15,523 nucleotides of DNA from DSNY01 sp964539745 (GTDB taxonomy: Bacteria; Pseudomonadota; Gammaproteobacteria; Burkholderiales; Burkholderiaceae_F): contig CAZIJU010000095.1 in the NCBI GenBank assembly GCA_964539745.1, forward strand, positions 1 through 15,523, given 5' to 3'. The position numbers and the translations under genes were made by a program. This document shows, in pieces, positions 1 through 5,986 of this stretch (positions within the stretch are counted from its first letter, which is position 1; every line of letters starts with the position of its first letter). Below the pieces are notes generated by a model. That model had not been told where the DNA came from and made no database searches. It saw only the letters and a program-made list of their open reading frames with translations.

Positions 1-1
1 C

Positions 2-175
2 CCGCTGATCAAGATCATCAACATCGTCGCGCTGCTGATCGTGCCGATCATCGCGACGATCCACGGCGGCAAGCCGGCCAAAGCCGCAGCCGAAGTCGCG
101 CCCGTGGCGGTCGTCGCGCCGGCGCCGGCCGCCACCGCGACGGTGGCACCCGTCGCGCGGAAGTCGTCCGACTAG
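2..175 (+). CDS. hppA: K+-insensitive-type membrane proton pyrophosphatase, C-terminal end only
   Basis: Only the last 57 residues are inside the window; the gene begins to the left. The opening residues PLIKIINIVALLIVPIIA match the last transmembrane helix of H+-translocating inorganic pyrophosphatases, integral membrane pumps that couple PPi hydrolysis to proton export. After this helix there is a tail of about 35 residues made almost entirely of Ala, Pro and Val with a few Lys/Arg, ending KSSD and TAG. Many family members stop soon after the helix, so the tail is a lineage-specific addition of unknown role. The K+-independent subtype is a guess from the taxonomic setting, because the diagnostic residues lie outside the window. 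The next gene starts 22 bases downstream on the same strand and could be co-transcribed. Confidence 0.8.
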   Translation, partial: PLIKIINIVALLIVPIIATIHGGKPAKAAAEVAPVAVVAPAPAATATVAPVARKSSD

Positions 176-197
176 CGCTCGCCCGGCAGCGCGACGA

Positions 198-659
198 ATG
201 TTCGACGACAACGATCCCGAAACCGGCTTCGCGGTCGGCTTCGCGGTCGCGGCCGCGATCTTCTTCGCGCTGTTTGCGGTCGGCGTGGCGCTCGTCATCA
301 CGTCGTCTGCGCGGCAACCGACCGCCACTGTAGCGACCGCGGGGCCGCTTGCCCCGATCCGCGTCTATTTCGAAGCTGGGCAGGACCGGATGCCGGATGA
401 AGCGGCGGCGCGGCTCGCCTCACTGGTCGCCGTGGCCATGGCGGACGCCGGCAAGCGGATCGCGATCTCCGGCTACCACGAGCGCTCCGGCGACACCGGC
501 TTTGGCGCCGAAGTCGCGAGGCAGCGCGCCTACGCGGTGCGCGACTTCTTCCGCGCCGCGGGCATCGCCGACGAGCGCATCGTTCTCGAGGAACCCCGGG
601 AAGCAGCGGCCGGCAGCGAGGATCGCGAAGCGCGGCGTGTCGAGGTCATGCTGCAGTAG
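198..659 (+). CDS. Small OmpA-like protein with one N-terminal membrane anchor
   Basis: A 153-residue protein. Residues about 11-35 form one hydrophobic helix (AVGFAVAAAIFFALFAVGVA and following), preceded by an acidic N-terminus, so it is probably anchored in the inner membrane with the rest in the periplasm. Residues about 52-153 follow the OmpA C-terminal fold: a first strand (IRVYFEAGQ), the ISGYHERSGD turn, an RQRAYAVRDFFRAAGI helix and a final RRVEVML strand. In peptidoglycan-binding OmpA domains the turn normally reads GHTDxxG; here it is GYHERSG, so the usual Asp ligand is absent and peptidoglycan binding is doubtful. The gene closely follows the pyrophosphatase gene, which suggests a shared transcript. 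The ATG has only a weak ribosome site. The specific role is unknown. Confidence 0.75.
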   Translation: MFDDNDPETGFAVGFAVAAAIFFALFAVGVALVITSSARQPTATVATAGPLAPIRVYFEAGQDRMPDEAAARLASLVAVAMADAGKRIAISGYHERSGDTGFGAEVARQRAYAVRDFFRAAGIADERIVLEEPREAAAGSEDREARRVEVMLQ

Positions 660-681
660 CGCCGGAAGTCGGCGAAAATCC

Positions 682-715
682 GGGCGGCCCGCGGCGATGC
701 GCGCCGCCCTTTTTT
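682..715 (+). terminator. Rho-independent terminator after the OmpA-like gene
   Basis: GGGCGGC (682-688) pairs with GCCGCCC (703-709), and the loop is itself GC-rich. Six T residues follow at 710-715. It would end the hppA/OmpA-like transcript. The T-run touches the ATG of the next gene at 716, so that gene's start codon lies immediately behind a termination signal. Confidence 0.75.
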
Positions 716-1258
716 ATGAACGCGACCCTGCGATCCGCCACGACCGCCGATCTCGCGCAGATCACCGCGATCTACGCGCACCACGTTCTGCACGGCCTCG
801 CGAGCTTCGAAGTCGAGCCGCCCGACGAGACCGAGATGCGCCGGCGCTTCGATGCGATCGCCTCCGGCGGCTTTCCCTGGTTCGTCGCGCAAGTCGACGG
901 CCGCGTGCTCGGCTACGCGTACGCGGGCCCCTATCGCACGCGGCCCGCCTACCGCTACTCGGTCGAGGATTCGATCTACGTGGCGCCGGACGCCGTCGGC
1001 CGCGGTCTGGGCAAGCGGCTGTTGCTGTCGCTGATCGAGGCCTGCGAGCGCCGCGGCTTCCGGCAGATGCTCGCGGTGATCGGCGACTCGGCCAACGCGG
1101 CCTCGGTCGAGTTGCACCGCACCTGCGGCTTCTCGCAGGTGGGCCTGCTGCCGTCGATCGGCTTCAAGTTCGGCCGCTGGGTCGACAGCGTGCTGATGCA
1201 GCGCGGGCTCGGCGAAGGCGATCGGACCGCACCCGGCAGCCGCCCGCCGCGCGCTTGA
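716..1258 (+). CDS. GNAT N-acetyltransferase, phosphinothricin acetyltransferase-like
   Basis: A 180-residue single-domain GNAT protein. The family is known to acetylate the amino group of small amino-acid analogues (phosphinothricin, methionine sulfoximine/sulfone) with acetyl-CoA; the true substrate here cannot be told. Visible signatures are an N-terminal strand then LAQITAIYAHHVLHG, the SFEVEPPDETEM segment, GYAYAGPYRTRPAYRYSVEDSIYV, the acetyl-CoA pyrophosphate loop VGRGLGKRLL (about residues 97-106), and the C-terminal IGDSANAASVELHRTCGF and FKFGRWVDSVLMQR blocks. The start is fixed because the family normally begins right at this Met, yet no ribosome site precedes it: the preceding bases are a terminator T-run. 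The last ~17 residues are a non-conserved Pro/Arg-rich tail. It converges on the ACP-GNAT gene, 34 bases away. Confidence 0.88.
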   Translation: MNATLRSATTADLAQITAIYAHHVLHGLASFEVEPPDETEMRRRFDAIASGGFPWFVAQVDGRVLGYAYAGPYRTRPAYRYSVEDSIYVAPDAVGRGLGKRLLLSLIEACERRGFRQMLAVIGDSANAASVELHRTCGFSQVGLLPSIGFKFGRWVDSVLMQRGLGEGDRTAPGSRPPRA

Positions 1259-1292
1259 GTCCGCGCGGCGCGCCTTCGCGCGCGACCGCCGC

Positions 1293-2102
1293 TCACAGCG
1301 AACGCACGACGCGCACCGTGTCGCGGTCCTTGGGGTCGTGCTGCAGCGTGAACCCCAACTGGCGCATGAACTTCAGCATCCGCGTGTTGGTCGCCAGCAC
1401 GCTGCCCTCCATCGTGACCAGGCCGCGGGCGCGCGCGACGTCGATCAGCGCATGCATCAGGATGCCCGCCAGGCCGGTTCCCTGCCACGCGTCGTCGACC
1501 GCGATCGCGAATTCGCAACCCGTACCGGACGCATCGACGACGTAGCGCGCCACGCCCACCAGCGCCTCGCGCCCGTCCCGCTCGACCGTGGCCGCCAGCG
1601 CGACGTGATGCAACTGGTCGACGTCGGTCAGATACCTCAGCTTGGATTCCGGCAGCTCGCGCACCGTGACCATGAAGCGCTTGTAGCGGCTGTCCATCGA
1701 CAGGTGCTGCACGAAGTCCGCTTCGAGCGCCATGTCGGCGGCGCGCAGCGGCCGCACGGTGACCGGCGTGCCCTGTACGACGTGATGCGCCGCCGGCAGT
1801 TCCAGGGTAGCGTGCGCGGCAGCGCGTCGCCGCGGCGCTGGGCCCGCCGCCAGGTACGCGACGATCGAGTCGACCGTGGCGAGCCGCCCGTAGTCGGTTT
1901 CGGGGATCTCGACGCCGAGCCGCTCGCACAATCCGGCGACGACGTTGAGCCAGTCGATCGAGTCGAGGTCGAGCTGTTCGCGTAGCGGCCGGTCGGGCCG
2001 GATGCGCTCGACGTCCGCCTCCGGCGCGACCGCGGCGATCGTCGCGAGAACCGCGTCACGCAGTCGGGCGGCCGTCACGCGCTGCGCCCGCGCCCGGGTC
2101 AC
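1293..2102 (-). CDS. Acyl carrier protein domain fused to a Pat-type GNAT acyltransferase
   Basis: About 269 residues from a GTG at 2102, which has GGGA a few bases upstream and starts 10 bases after the stop of the CoA-transferase gene. Residues about 9-87 look like an acyl carrier protein: the LDLDSIDW motif puts a phosphopantetheine-attachment Ser at 48, followed by the usual helix (LCERLGVEIPE) and a TVDSIVAYL end. An Ala/Arg linker (about 88-110) leads to a GNAT domain (about 112-269). That domain resembles the one at the end of Pat/YfiQ protein lysine acetyltransferases: VRPLRAAD, LSMDSRYKRFM, a Glu at 197 in CEFAIAVDD that fits the catalytic position, and the acyl-CoA loop WQGTGLAG (206-213). 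In Pat this GNAT domain is fused to an NDP-forming acyl-CoA synthetase; here a carrier domain takes its place. Protein or ACP-dependent acylation is an inference. The operon partner is the CoA-transferase. Confidence 0.85.
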   Translation of the reverse strand: MTRARAQRVTAARLRDAVLATIAAVAPEADVERIRPDRPLREQLDLDSIDWLNVVAGLCERLGVEIPETDYGRLATVDSIVAYLAAGPAPRRRAAAHATLELPAAHHVVQGTPVTVRPLRAADMALEADFVQHLSMDSRYKRFMVTVRELPESKLRYLTDVDQLHHVALAATVERDGREALVGVARYVVDASGTGCEFAIAVDDAWQGTGLAGILMHALIDVARARGLVTMEGSVLATNTRMLKFMRQLGFTLQHDPKDRDTVRVVRSL

Positions 2103-2112
2103 CGAATTCCCG

Positions 2113-4116
2113 TCATCCGCCGCGCACGTGCTCGAGCGCCGCGTGCGGCGATTCGTAGATGTGCGGCGCCACACCGCGGCGCTTCAGCGCGCGGCCGAGC
2201 TTGGCGCGCAGGAAACCCGAGGTCGTGTAGCGCGACACGCCATCGTAGTAGCGGTCCACCAGGCGCTTGACCATCGCGGCGTAGTCGTCCTCGACCTCAG
2301 GGGCGAGTTCGAAGTGATCGTAGTTGACGATCGCGTAGACGCGGTGGCCGATCGGCTTCAAGTGCGCGTCGACTTCGCGCTCGATCGCATCGACGTCGGC
2401 ACGCGTGGCCACACGCAGCCGCTCGAAGTTGATGAACAGGATGTTCTGCTGGTCGTCGTACGCGAAGCGCGACGCGAGCGGAATCGCGAGCATGCGCTCG
2501 CGCAGCCCCATCGGCTCCTCGGCAAAGATCGCCGCGTCCATCGTGCGTGGCGTGCCGCGGATCACGGGCGCGAAGTCCATGCGCGCGAGGATGTCGCGCT
2601 CGATGTCCACGCCGGGGGCGACCTCGATCAGTTCCATGCCGTCGGGCGTCAGCTCGAACACGCAGCGCTCGGTGACGTACAGCACCGGCTGGCCGCGCTT
2701 GATCGCGTACGCGCCGGAGAACGTCCGATGCTCGACCTCGCGCACGAACTTTTTCGGCCCGTTGTCGTTGTGGATCGCGAGTCGACCCTCCTCGACGCGC
2801 ACCTGCAGGTCGCCGGCGGTAAAGGTGCCGACGAAGACGATCTTCTTTGCCGACTGCGAGATGTTGATGAACCCGCCGGCGCCGGCCAGCCGCGGGCCGA
2901 ACTTGCTGACGTTCAGATTGCCTTCGCGGTCGGCCTGCGCGAGTCCGAGAAAGGCAAGGTCCAGCCCTCCGCCGTCGTAGAAGTCGAACTGGTACGGCTG
3001 GTCGATGATCGCCTGCGTGTTGACTGCGGCACCGAAGTTCAGGCCGGAGGCCGGAATGCCTCCGATCACGCCCGGCTCGGCGGTCAGCGTCAGCAGGTCC
3101 GCGACCTTTTCTTCGGCGGCGACCGCCGAGACACCTTCGGGCATTCCGATGCCGAGGTTGACGACACTGTTGGCCTTCAGCTCCAGCGCCGCGCGGCGCG
3201 CGATGATCTTGCGTTCGCTCATCGGCATCGGCGGCACCAGCGACGCCGGCACGCGGATCTCGCCGGCGAACGCGGGGTTGTACGGCTCGGCGAAGGTCTG
3301 GTGGTGGTATTCGGGCTTCTCCGCGACGACCACGCAGTCCACGAGCACGCCGGGAATCTTGACCTGGCGCGGATTCAGCGACCCGCGCTCGGCGATGCGC
3401 TCGACCTGAACGATCACGATGCCGCCCGAATTGCGCGCCGCCATCGCGATCGCCAGCGCCTCGAGCGTCAGCGCCTCGCGCTCCATCGTGATGTTGCCGT
3501 CGACGTCGGCGGTCGTTCCGCGCACGATGCCGACGTCGATCGGGAACGCCTTGTAGAACAGATACTCCTCGCCGCCGATCGTCATCAACTGCACGAGATC
3601 CTCGGTCGCGCGTTCGTTGATCTTGCCGCCGGAAATCCGCGGATCGACGAAGGTGCCGAGCCCGATTCGCGACAGATGCCCCGGCTTGCCGGCGGCGATG
3701 TCGCGGAACAAGTGCGTGATCACGCCTTGCGGCAGGTTGTACGCGGCGATGCGGTTGGCGACCGCGAGCGCCTGCAGCTTGGGCACGAGCCCCCAGTGCC
3801 CGCCGATCACGCGGCGCACGAGCCCTTCGTGCCCGAGGTGGTTCAGTCCACGGTCCTTGCCGTCGCCCTGCCCTGCCGCGTAGACGAGCGTCAGATCGCG
3901 GGGCCGGCCCACACCGTTCGGTTCCTGCTCGGCCGACTCGACGAAGCGCGCCTCGAGCGCGATCGCGATGTTCTCCGGGAAGCCGATGCCGACGAAGCCG
4001 CCGGTGGCGACCGTGTCGCCGTCCTGGATCAGTTGCACCGCTTCGCGCGCGGTGACGATCTTGCCCTTCTCGAAGGTCCGCAGCGCGTTCAGCAACTCGC
4101 GCCCGTGCACACCCAT
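2113..4116 (-). CDS. Acyl-CoA:carboxylate CoA-transferase (propionate/acetate CoA-transferase-like) with C-terminal extra domain
   Basis: A 667-residue protein from the ATG at 4116, which has a strong GAGGAGGAG ribosome site (4120-4128). Residues 1 to about 519 cover both halves of a family I CoA-transferase in one chain, the length typical of propionate CoA-transferase/YdiF proteins. These enzymes swap CoA between acyl-CoA and short carboxylates through a glutamyl-CoA intermediate. The N-terminal half shows GDTVATGGFVGIGFPE; the C-terminal half has VVNLGIGMPEGV and AEPGVIGGIPASG, with the likely catalytic Glu at 347. The core closes with the ARMDFAP block. Residues about 520-667 are an extra domain with alternating strands and helices (ILFINFERLR, VYAIVNYDHFEL, a helical RYYDGVSRYTTSGFLRAKLG, then APHIYE) that could have a STAS-like fold; its role is unknown. 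The substrate cannot be assigned. The ACP-GNAT gene follows 10 bases downstream. Confidence 0.88.
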   Translation of the reverse strand: MGVHGRELLNALRTFEKGKIVTAREAVQLIQDGDTVATGGFVGIGFPENIAIALEARFVESAEQEPNGVGRPRDLTLVYAAGQGDGKDRGLNHLGHEGLVRRVIGGHWGLVPKLQALAVANRIAAYNLPQGVITHLFRDIAAGKPGHLSRIGLGTFVDPRISGGKINERATEDLVQLMTIGGEEYLFYKAFPIDVGIVRGTTADVDGNITMEREALTLEALAIAMAARNSGGIVIVQVERIAERGSLNPRQVKIPGVLVDCVVVAEKPEYHHQTFAEPYNPAFAGEIRVPASLVPPMPMSERKIIARRAALELKANSVVNLGIGMPEGVSAVAAEEKVADLLTLTAEPGVIGGIPASGLNFGAAVNTQAIIDQPYQFDFYDGGGLDLAFLGLAQADREGNLNVSKFGPRLAGAGGFINISQSAKKIVFVGTFTAGDLQVRVEEGRLAIHNDNGPKKFVREVEHRTFSGAYAIKRGQPVLYVTERCVFELTPDGMELIEVAPGVDIERDILARMDFAPVIRGTPRTMDAAIFAEEPMGLRERMLAIPLASRFAYDDQQNILFINFERLRVATRADVDAIEREVDAHLKPIGHRVYAIVNYDHFELAPEVEDDYAAMVKRLVDRYYDGVSRYTTSGFLRAKLGRALKRRGVAPHIYESPHAALEHVRGG

Positions 4117-4160
4117 GGTCTCCTCCTCGCCTCCTGCGCGCGTGAAGTCTCGCGCCACCG

Positions 4161-4188
4161 AATGTAAACGCGCCCCGCAATTGCGCAA
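4161..4188 (-). promoter_or_regulatory. Possible promoter for the CoA-transferase/ACP-GNAT operon
   Basis: Read on the minus strand, TTGCGC (4188-4183), a 16-base spacer and TACATT (4166-4161) make a moderate sigma-70 match 45 bases upstream of the CoA-transferase ATG. A 10-bp palindrome CGCAATTGCG (4176-4185) lies inside it and could be an operator or chance. No experimental support is available. Confidence 0.35.
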
Positions 4189-4311
4189 GGTTGCGCGGCA
4201 TCGACCCGGCAAATCATGCACTCCGCACATGGCAGATCATGCGTTCGCATGCTTGCCCGGCGACCGGGTTCGGTGCGATCGTGGGTTTGTCTTTTTGCTG
4301 TTCGGATCCGT

Positions 4312-4554
4312 ATGCGCTCCGGCCGACTTTCGCTCCGATGCGGGCCATTTGGCATCCTCGTCGCCCACACGCTGCTGACGCTGCCGCTGGCGGCGGGGGC
4401 CCAGTTGAAGGCAGCCGCGGATTCCGAAACGTCGATGCCGCAGCGATTTGCACATGCGGCTCGGGCCGAAGCGTTCGCGCCGCAGATCGGCGGTCACGCG
4501 CGGCCCGCGCCGGACGAACGCGACGCGCTGCCCACGCTGCGCGCGAGCGGCTAG
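4312..4554 (+). CDS. Small exported protein, N-terminal part, ending at an in-frame TAG
   Basis: An 80-codon stretch that starts with a plausible signal peptide: basic residues, a hydrophobic core GILVAHTLLTLPLAAG, and an AGA/Q cleavage site near residue 30. A low-complexity Ala/Pro/charged segment follows. It stops at TAG (4552-4554). The same reading frame stays open after this stop and runs on to 4782 as the next listed segment, so the two are probably one gene broken by a nonsense mutation. Read as one gene the product would be about 156 residues. GC at third codon positions is high in the second half of this segment and more mixed near the start. No function is recognised. It would face the periplasm or outside if made. 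Confidence 0.45.
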   Translation: MRSGRLSLRCGPFGILVAHTLLTLPLAAGAQLKAAADSETSMPQRFAHAARAEAFAPQIGGHARPAPDERDALPTLRASG

Positions 4555-4569
4555 ACTTCGGCGAGTCTC

Positions 4570-4782
4570 GTGGAGATGCCGCGCGACACCATGCCGGGCC
4601 GGTACCAGCGCCCGCACCACGCGCTCGGTTTCCGCTCGGCCGGAGCCGCCCAGTGGTTGCATGAACACGGCATCGACGCCAGCAACTGCTATCTGCCGCT
4701 GGTTCGCCTGCATACCAAGCTGGCCAACTCGGGCGCCGCAAGCGGCTCTGTCTGGATCTACGCGCGCTGCGCGCTGCGCTGA
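4570..4782 (+). CDS. Conserved-looking small protein, C-terminal part of the interrupted exported gene
   Basis: A segment of 70 codons if begun at GTG 4570; ATG at 4576 and 4591 are alternatives and none has a clear ribosome site. Third-position GC is very high throughout, as expected of real coding sequence. The sequence MPGRYQRPHHALGFRSAGAA, then an AQWLHEHGID helix, NCYLPLVR and a final SVWIYARC, looks like a compact domain with two Cys residues that could pair in the periplasm. It is in the same frame as the signal-peptide segment upstream, five codons past a TAG. The most economical reading is the mature domain of that exported protein, disconnected from its signal peptide. If instead it is expressed on its own it would be cytoplasmic. 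I do not assign a function. Confidence 0.5.
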   Translation: MEMPRDTMPGRYQRPHHALGFRSAGAAQWLHEHGIDASNCYLPLVRLHTKLANSGAASGSVWIYARCALR

Positions 4783-4797
4783 CGAGCGATCGGCCTC

Positions 4798-4828
4798 TAG
4801 AATCGCCGCTTTCGACGAAGCGGAGAGG
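4798..4828 (+). promoter_or_regulatory. -10 box, inverted repeat and ribosome site before the SDR gene
   Basis: TAGAAT at 4798-4803 is a good -10 element. An inverted repeat, CCGCTT (4806-4811) with AAGCGG (4818-4823), follows directly. Its right arm overlaps the ribosome-binding stretch AAGCGGAGAGG (4818-4828) just before the ATG at 4831. No convincing -35 is visible. Confidence 0.5.
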
Positions 4829-4830
4829 CC

Positions 4831-5592
4831 ATGGAAATCAGCAACAACGCATTCATCGTCACCGGCGGCGCATCCGGGCTCGGCGGCGCAACCTCGCGCA
4901 TGCTCGCCGCGGCCGGCGGCAAGGTCGTCATCGCCGATGTGCAGGCGGACAAGGGTGAGGCGCTGGCAAAGGAACTCGGCAACGCGACCTTCGTCAAGTG
5001 CGACGTGACCCGCGAGGTCGACGGCAAGGCCGCGGTCGCCGCGGCGCTGGCGCTGGGACCGCTGCGCGGCCTCGTCAACTGCGCGGGCATCGCGATCGGC
5101 GAGAAGACCGTCGGCAAGGACGGGCCGCACCGGCTCGACGCGTTTGTGGGCGTGATCAACGTCAACCTGATCGGCAGCTTCAACATGATCCGTCTGGCGG
5201 CCGACGCGATGTCGAGACTGGACCCGGCCGCTGACGGCGAACGCGGCGTGCTGATCAACACCGCTTCGGTGGCGGCGTTCGACGGCCAGATCGGCCAGGC
5301 GGCGTACTCGGCATCGAAAGGCGGCATCGTCGGCATGACGCTGCCGATCGCGCGCGACCTGTCCCGCGCAGGCATCCGCTGCATGACGATCGCGCCCGGC
5401 ATCTTCGAGACGCCGATGCTGCTCGGCATGCCGCGCGAGGTGCAGGAATCGCTCGGCAAGATGGTGCCGTTCCCGCAGCGGCTCGGCAAACCCGCCGAGT
5501 ACGCGGCGCTCGTCCGCCACATCATCGAGAACGTGATGCTGAACGGCGAGGTGATCCGCCTCGACGGGGCGATCCGGATGCAGCCGAAGTAG
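4831..5592 (+). CDS. Short-chain dehydrogenase, 3-hydroxyacyl-CoA dehydrogenase type 2 (HSD10)-like
   Basis: A 253-residue classical SDR. The NAD-binding loop is TGGASGLGGA (11-20), the acidic end of strand 2 is VIADVQ (favouring NAD over NADP), and NCAG follows. Catalytic residues are Ser146 (INTASVAAFDG), Tyr159 and Lys163 (YSASK). The AAFDGQIGQAAYSASKGG block, the IAPGIFETPML segment and the ending NGEVIRLDGAIRM match the HSD10 / 3-hydroxy-2-methylbutyryl-CoA dehydrogenase subfamily. That group oxidises 3-hydroxyacyl-CoAs in isoleucine and branched or short fatty-acid breakdown; the exact substrate is not shown by the sequence. Length is normal. It appears monocistronic, with its own promoter and a long non-coding region behind it. 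Confidence 0.9.
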   Translation: MEISNNAFIVTGGASGLGGATSRMLAAAGGKVVIADVQADKGEALAKELGNATFVKCDVTREVDGKAAVAAALALGPLRGLVNCAGIAIGEKTVGKDGPHRLDAFVGVINVNLIGSFNMIRLAADAMSRLDPAADGERGVLINTASVAAFDGQIGQAAYSASKGGIVGMTLPIARDLSRAGIRCMTIAPGIFETPMLLGMPREVQESLGKMVPFPQRLGKPAEYAALVRHIIENVMLNGEVIRLDGAIRMQPK

Positions 5593-5670
5593 GGTCGATG
5601 ATTGAGACTCACGCAAGCTCGTGACACCGCGACCCCGCAAGTTCGCATCGCCCGCGTGGCCACCGGTTCC

Positions 5671-5742
5671 GTCATCCCGAGCAACGCGAGGGATCCCGGC
5701 GTAGCGAGCGGCGCAGATTCCTCGCCTTGGGCTTGGAATGAC
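5671..5742. repeat. Imperfect palindromic repeat, unit 1
   Basis: The unit opens with GTCATCCCGAGCAACGCGAG and closes with TCCTCGCCTTGGGCTTGGAATGAC, whose reverse complement is close to the opening arm, so the 72 bases can fold into one long imperfect hairpin. The centre is GC-rich (CGGCGTAGCGAGCGGCG). Unit 2 begins 8 bases later in the same orientation. The style (GTCATCCCGAGC...GGAATGAC) is that of small dispersed intergenic palindromes seen in many bacteria; whether it is multicopy here cannot be seen from one window. Confidence 0.8.
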
Positions 5743-5750
5743 TCCCCATC

Positions 5751-5824
5751 GTCATCCCGAGCGAACGCGAGGGATCTCGGCATTGCGAGCGGCGGAGATT
5801 CCTCGCCTGCGGCTCGGAATGACA
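5751..5824. repeat. Imperfect palindromic repeat, unit 2
   Basis: A second copy of the same element, 74 bases: it opens GTCATCCCGAGCGAACGCGA and ends CCTGCGGCTCGGAATGAC. Its arms pair better than those of unit 1, because CGAGC/GCTCG is intact at the outer stem. The two units differ by scattered substitutions and small indels, so the duplication is not recent, or the two were inserted separately. Confidence 0.8.
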
Positions 5825-5986
5825 GACGGCGACGGACGCGAGCGCCAGGCGGTCGGTCGTGTCACGAAGATTCGTAATGCTCGATAAGGCGACGTTCTCG
5901 CCAAGGCTGACGTGCCGAGCGCGGCAAGCGCACCGGCAGCGCGTGCCATGTGCGGGCATCGCTGTCGCGCCATCCGGGGGACGGAC

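Larger units (their letters stand above)
5593..5986. other. 394-base non-coding region with tandem palindromic repeats
   Basis: No gene is supported here. The middle holds two palindromic repeat units, listed separately. 5593-5670 shows only a weak 5-bp hairpin (TCACG/CGTGA) without a T-run, so no clear terminator for the SDR gene. 5825-5986 contains a short hairpin GGCGA/TCGCC (5888-5902) and no clear -35/-10 pair for the gamma-glutamyltransferase gene. A possible 25-codon upstream extension of that gene (from 5912) lacks a ribosome site and would bury the lipoprotein signal, so it is not accepted. Confidence 0.7.

Noticed and set aside
1259..1292. GC-rich inverted sequence between the convergent GNAT and ACP-GNAT genes
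   Set aside because: Short stems only and no T-run on either strand; insufficient for a bidirectional terminator call.
349..1545. Long open frame of about 398 codons across the OmpA-like and GNAT genes
   Set aside because: It is Arg/Ala/Pro-rich out-of-frame sequence overlapping two genes with clear family motifs; a by-product of high GC.
2103..2174. Upstream extension of the ACP-GNAT protein to 2174
   Set aside because: It overlaps the end of the CoA-transferase gene and is Arg/Thr-rich with no pattern; the GTG at 2102 has a ribosome site and sits just before the carrier domain.
1945..4167. 740-codon open frame on the plus strand opposite the CoA-transferase
   Set aside because: Its sequence is His/Asp/Arg/Ala-rich without domain signatures, while the opposite strand encodes an intact CoA-transferase. 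It is an antisense shadow.
4257..4269. CCCGG-CGA-CCGGG hairpin
   Set aside because: The T-rich stretch is about 20 bases further on rather than directly behind the stem, so it is not a convincing terminator.
4552..4557. TAGACT as a -10 box for an independent gene at 4570
   Set aside because: It coincides with the stop codon of the upstream segment in the same frame and has no -35; a broken single gene explains the arrangement better, although a real promoter is not excluded.
5912..5986. 25-codon upstream extension of the gamma-glutamyltransferase
   Set aside because: It would place non-signal sequence before the lipobox and has no ribosome site; the ATG at 5987 has a G-rich site just upstream.
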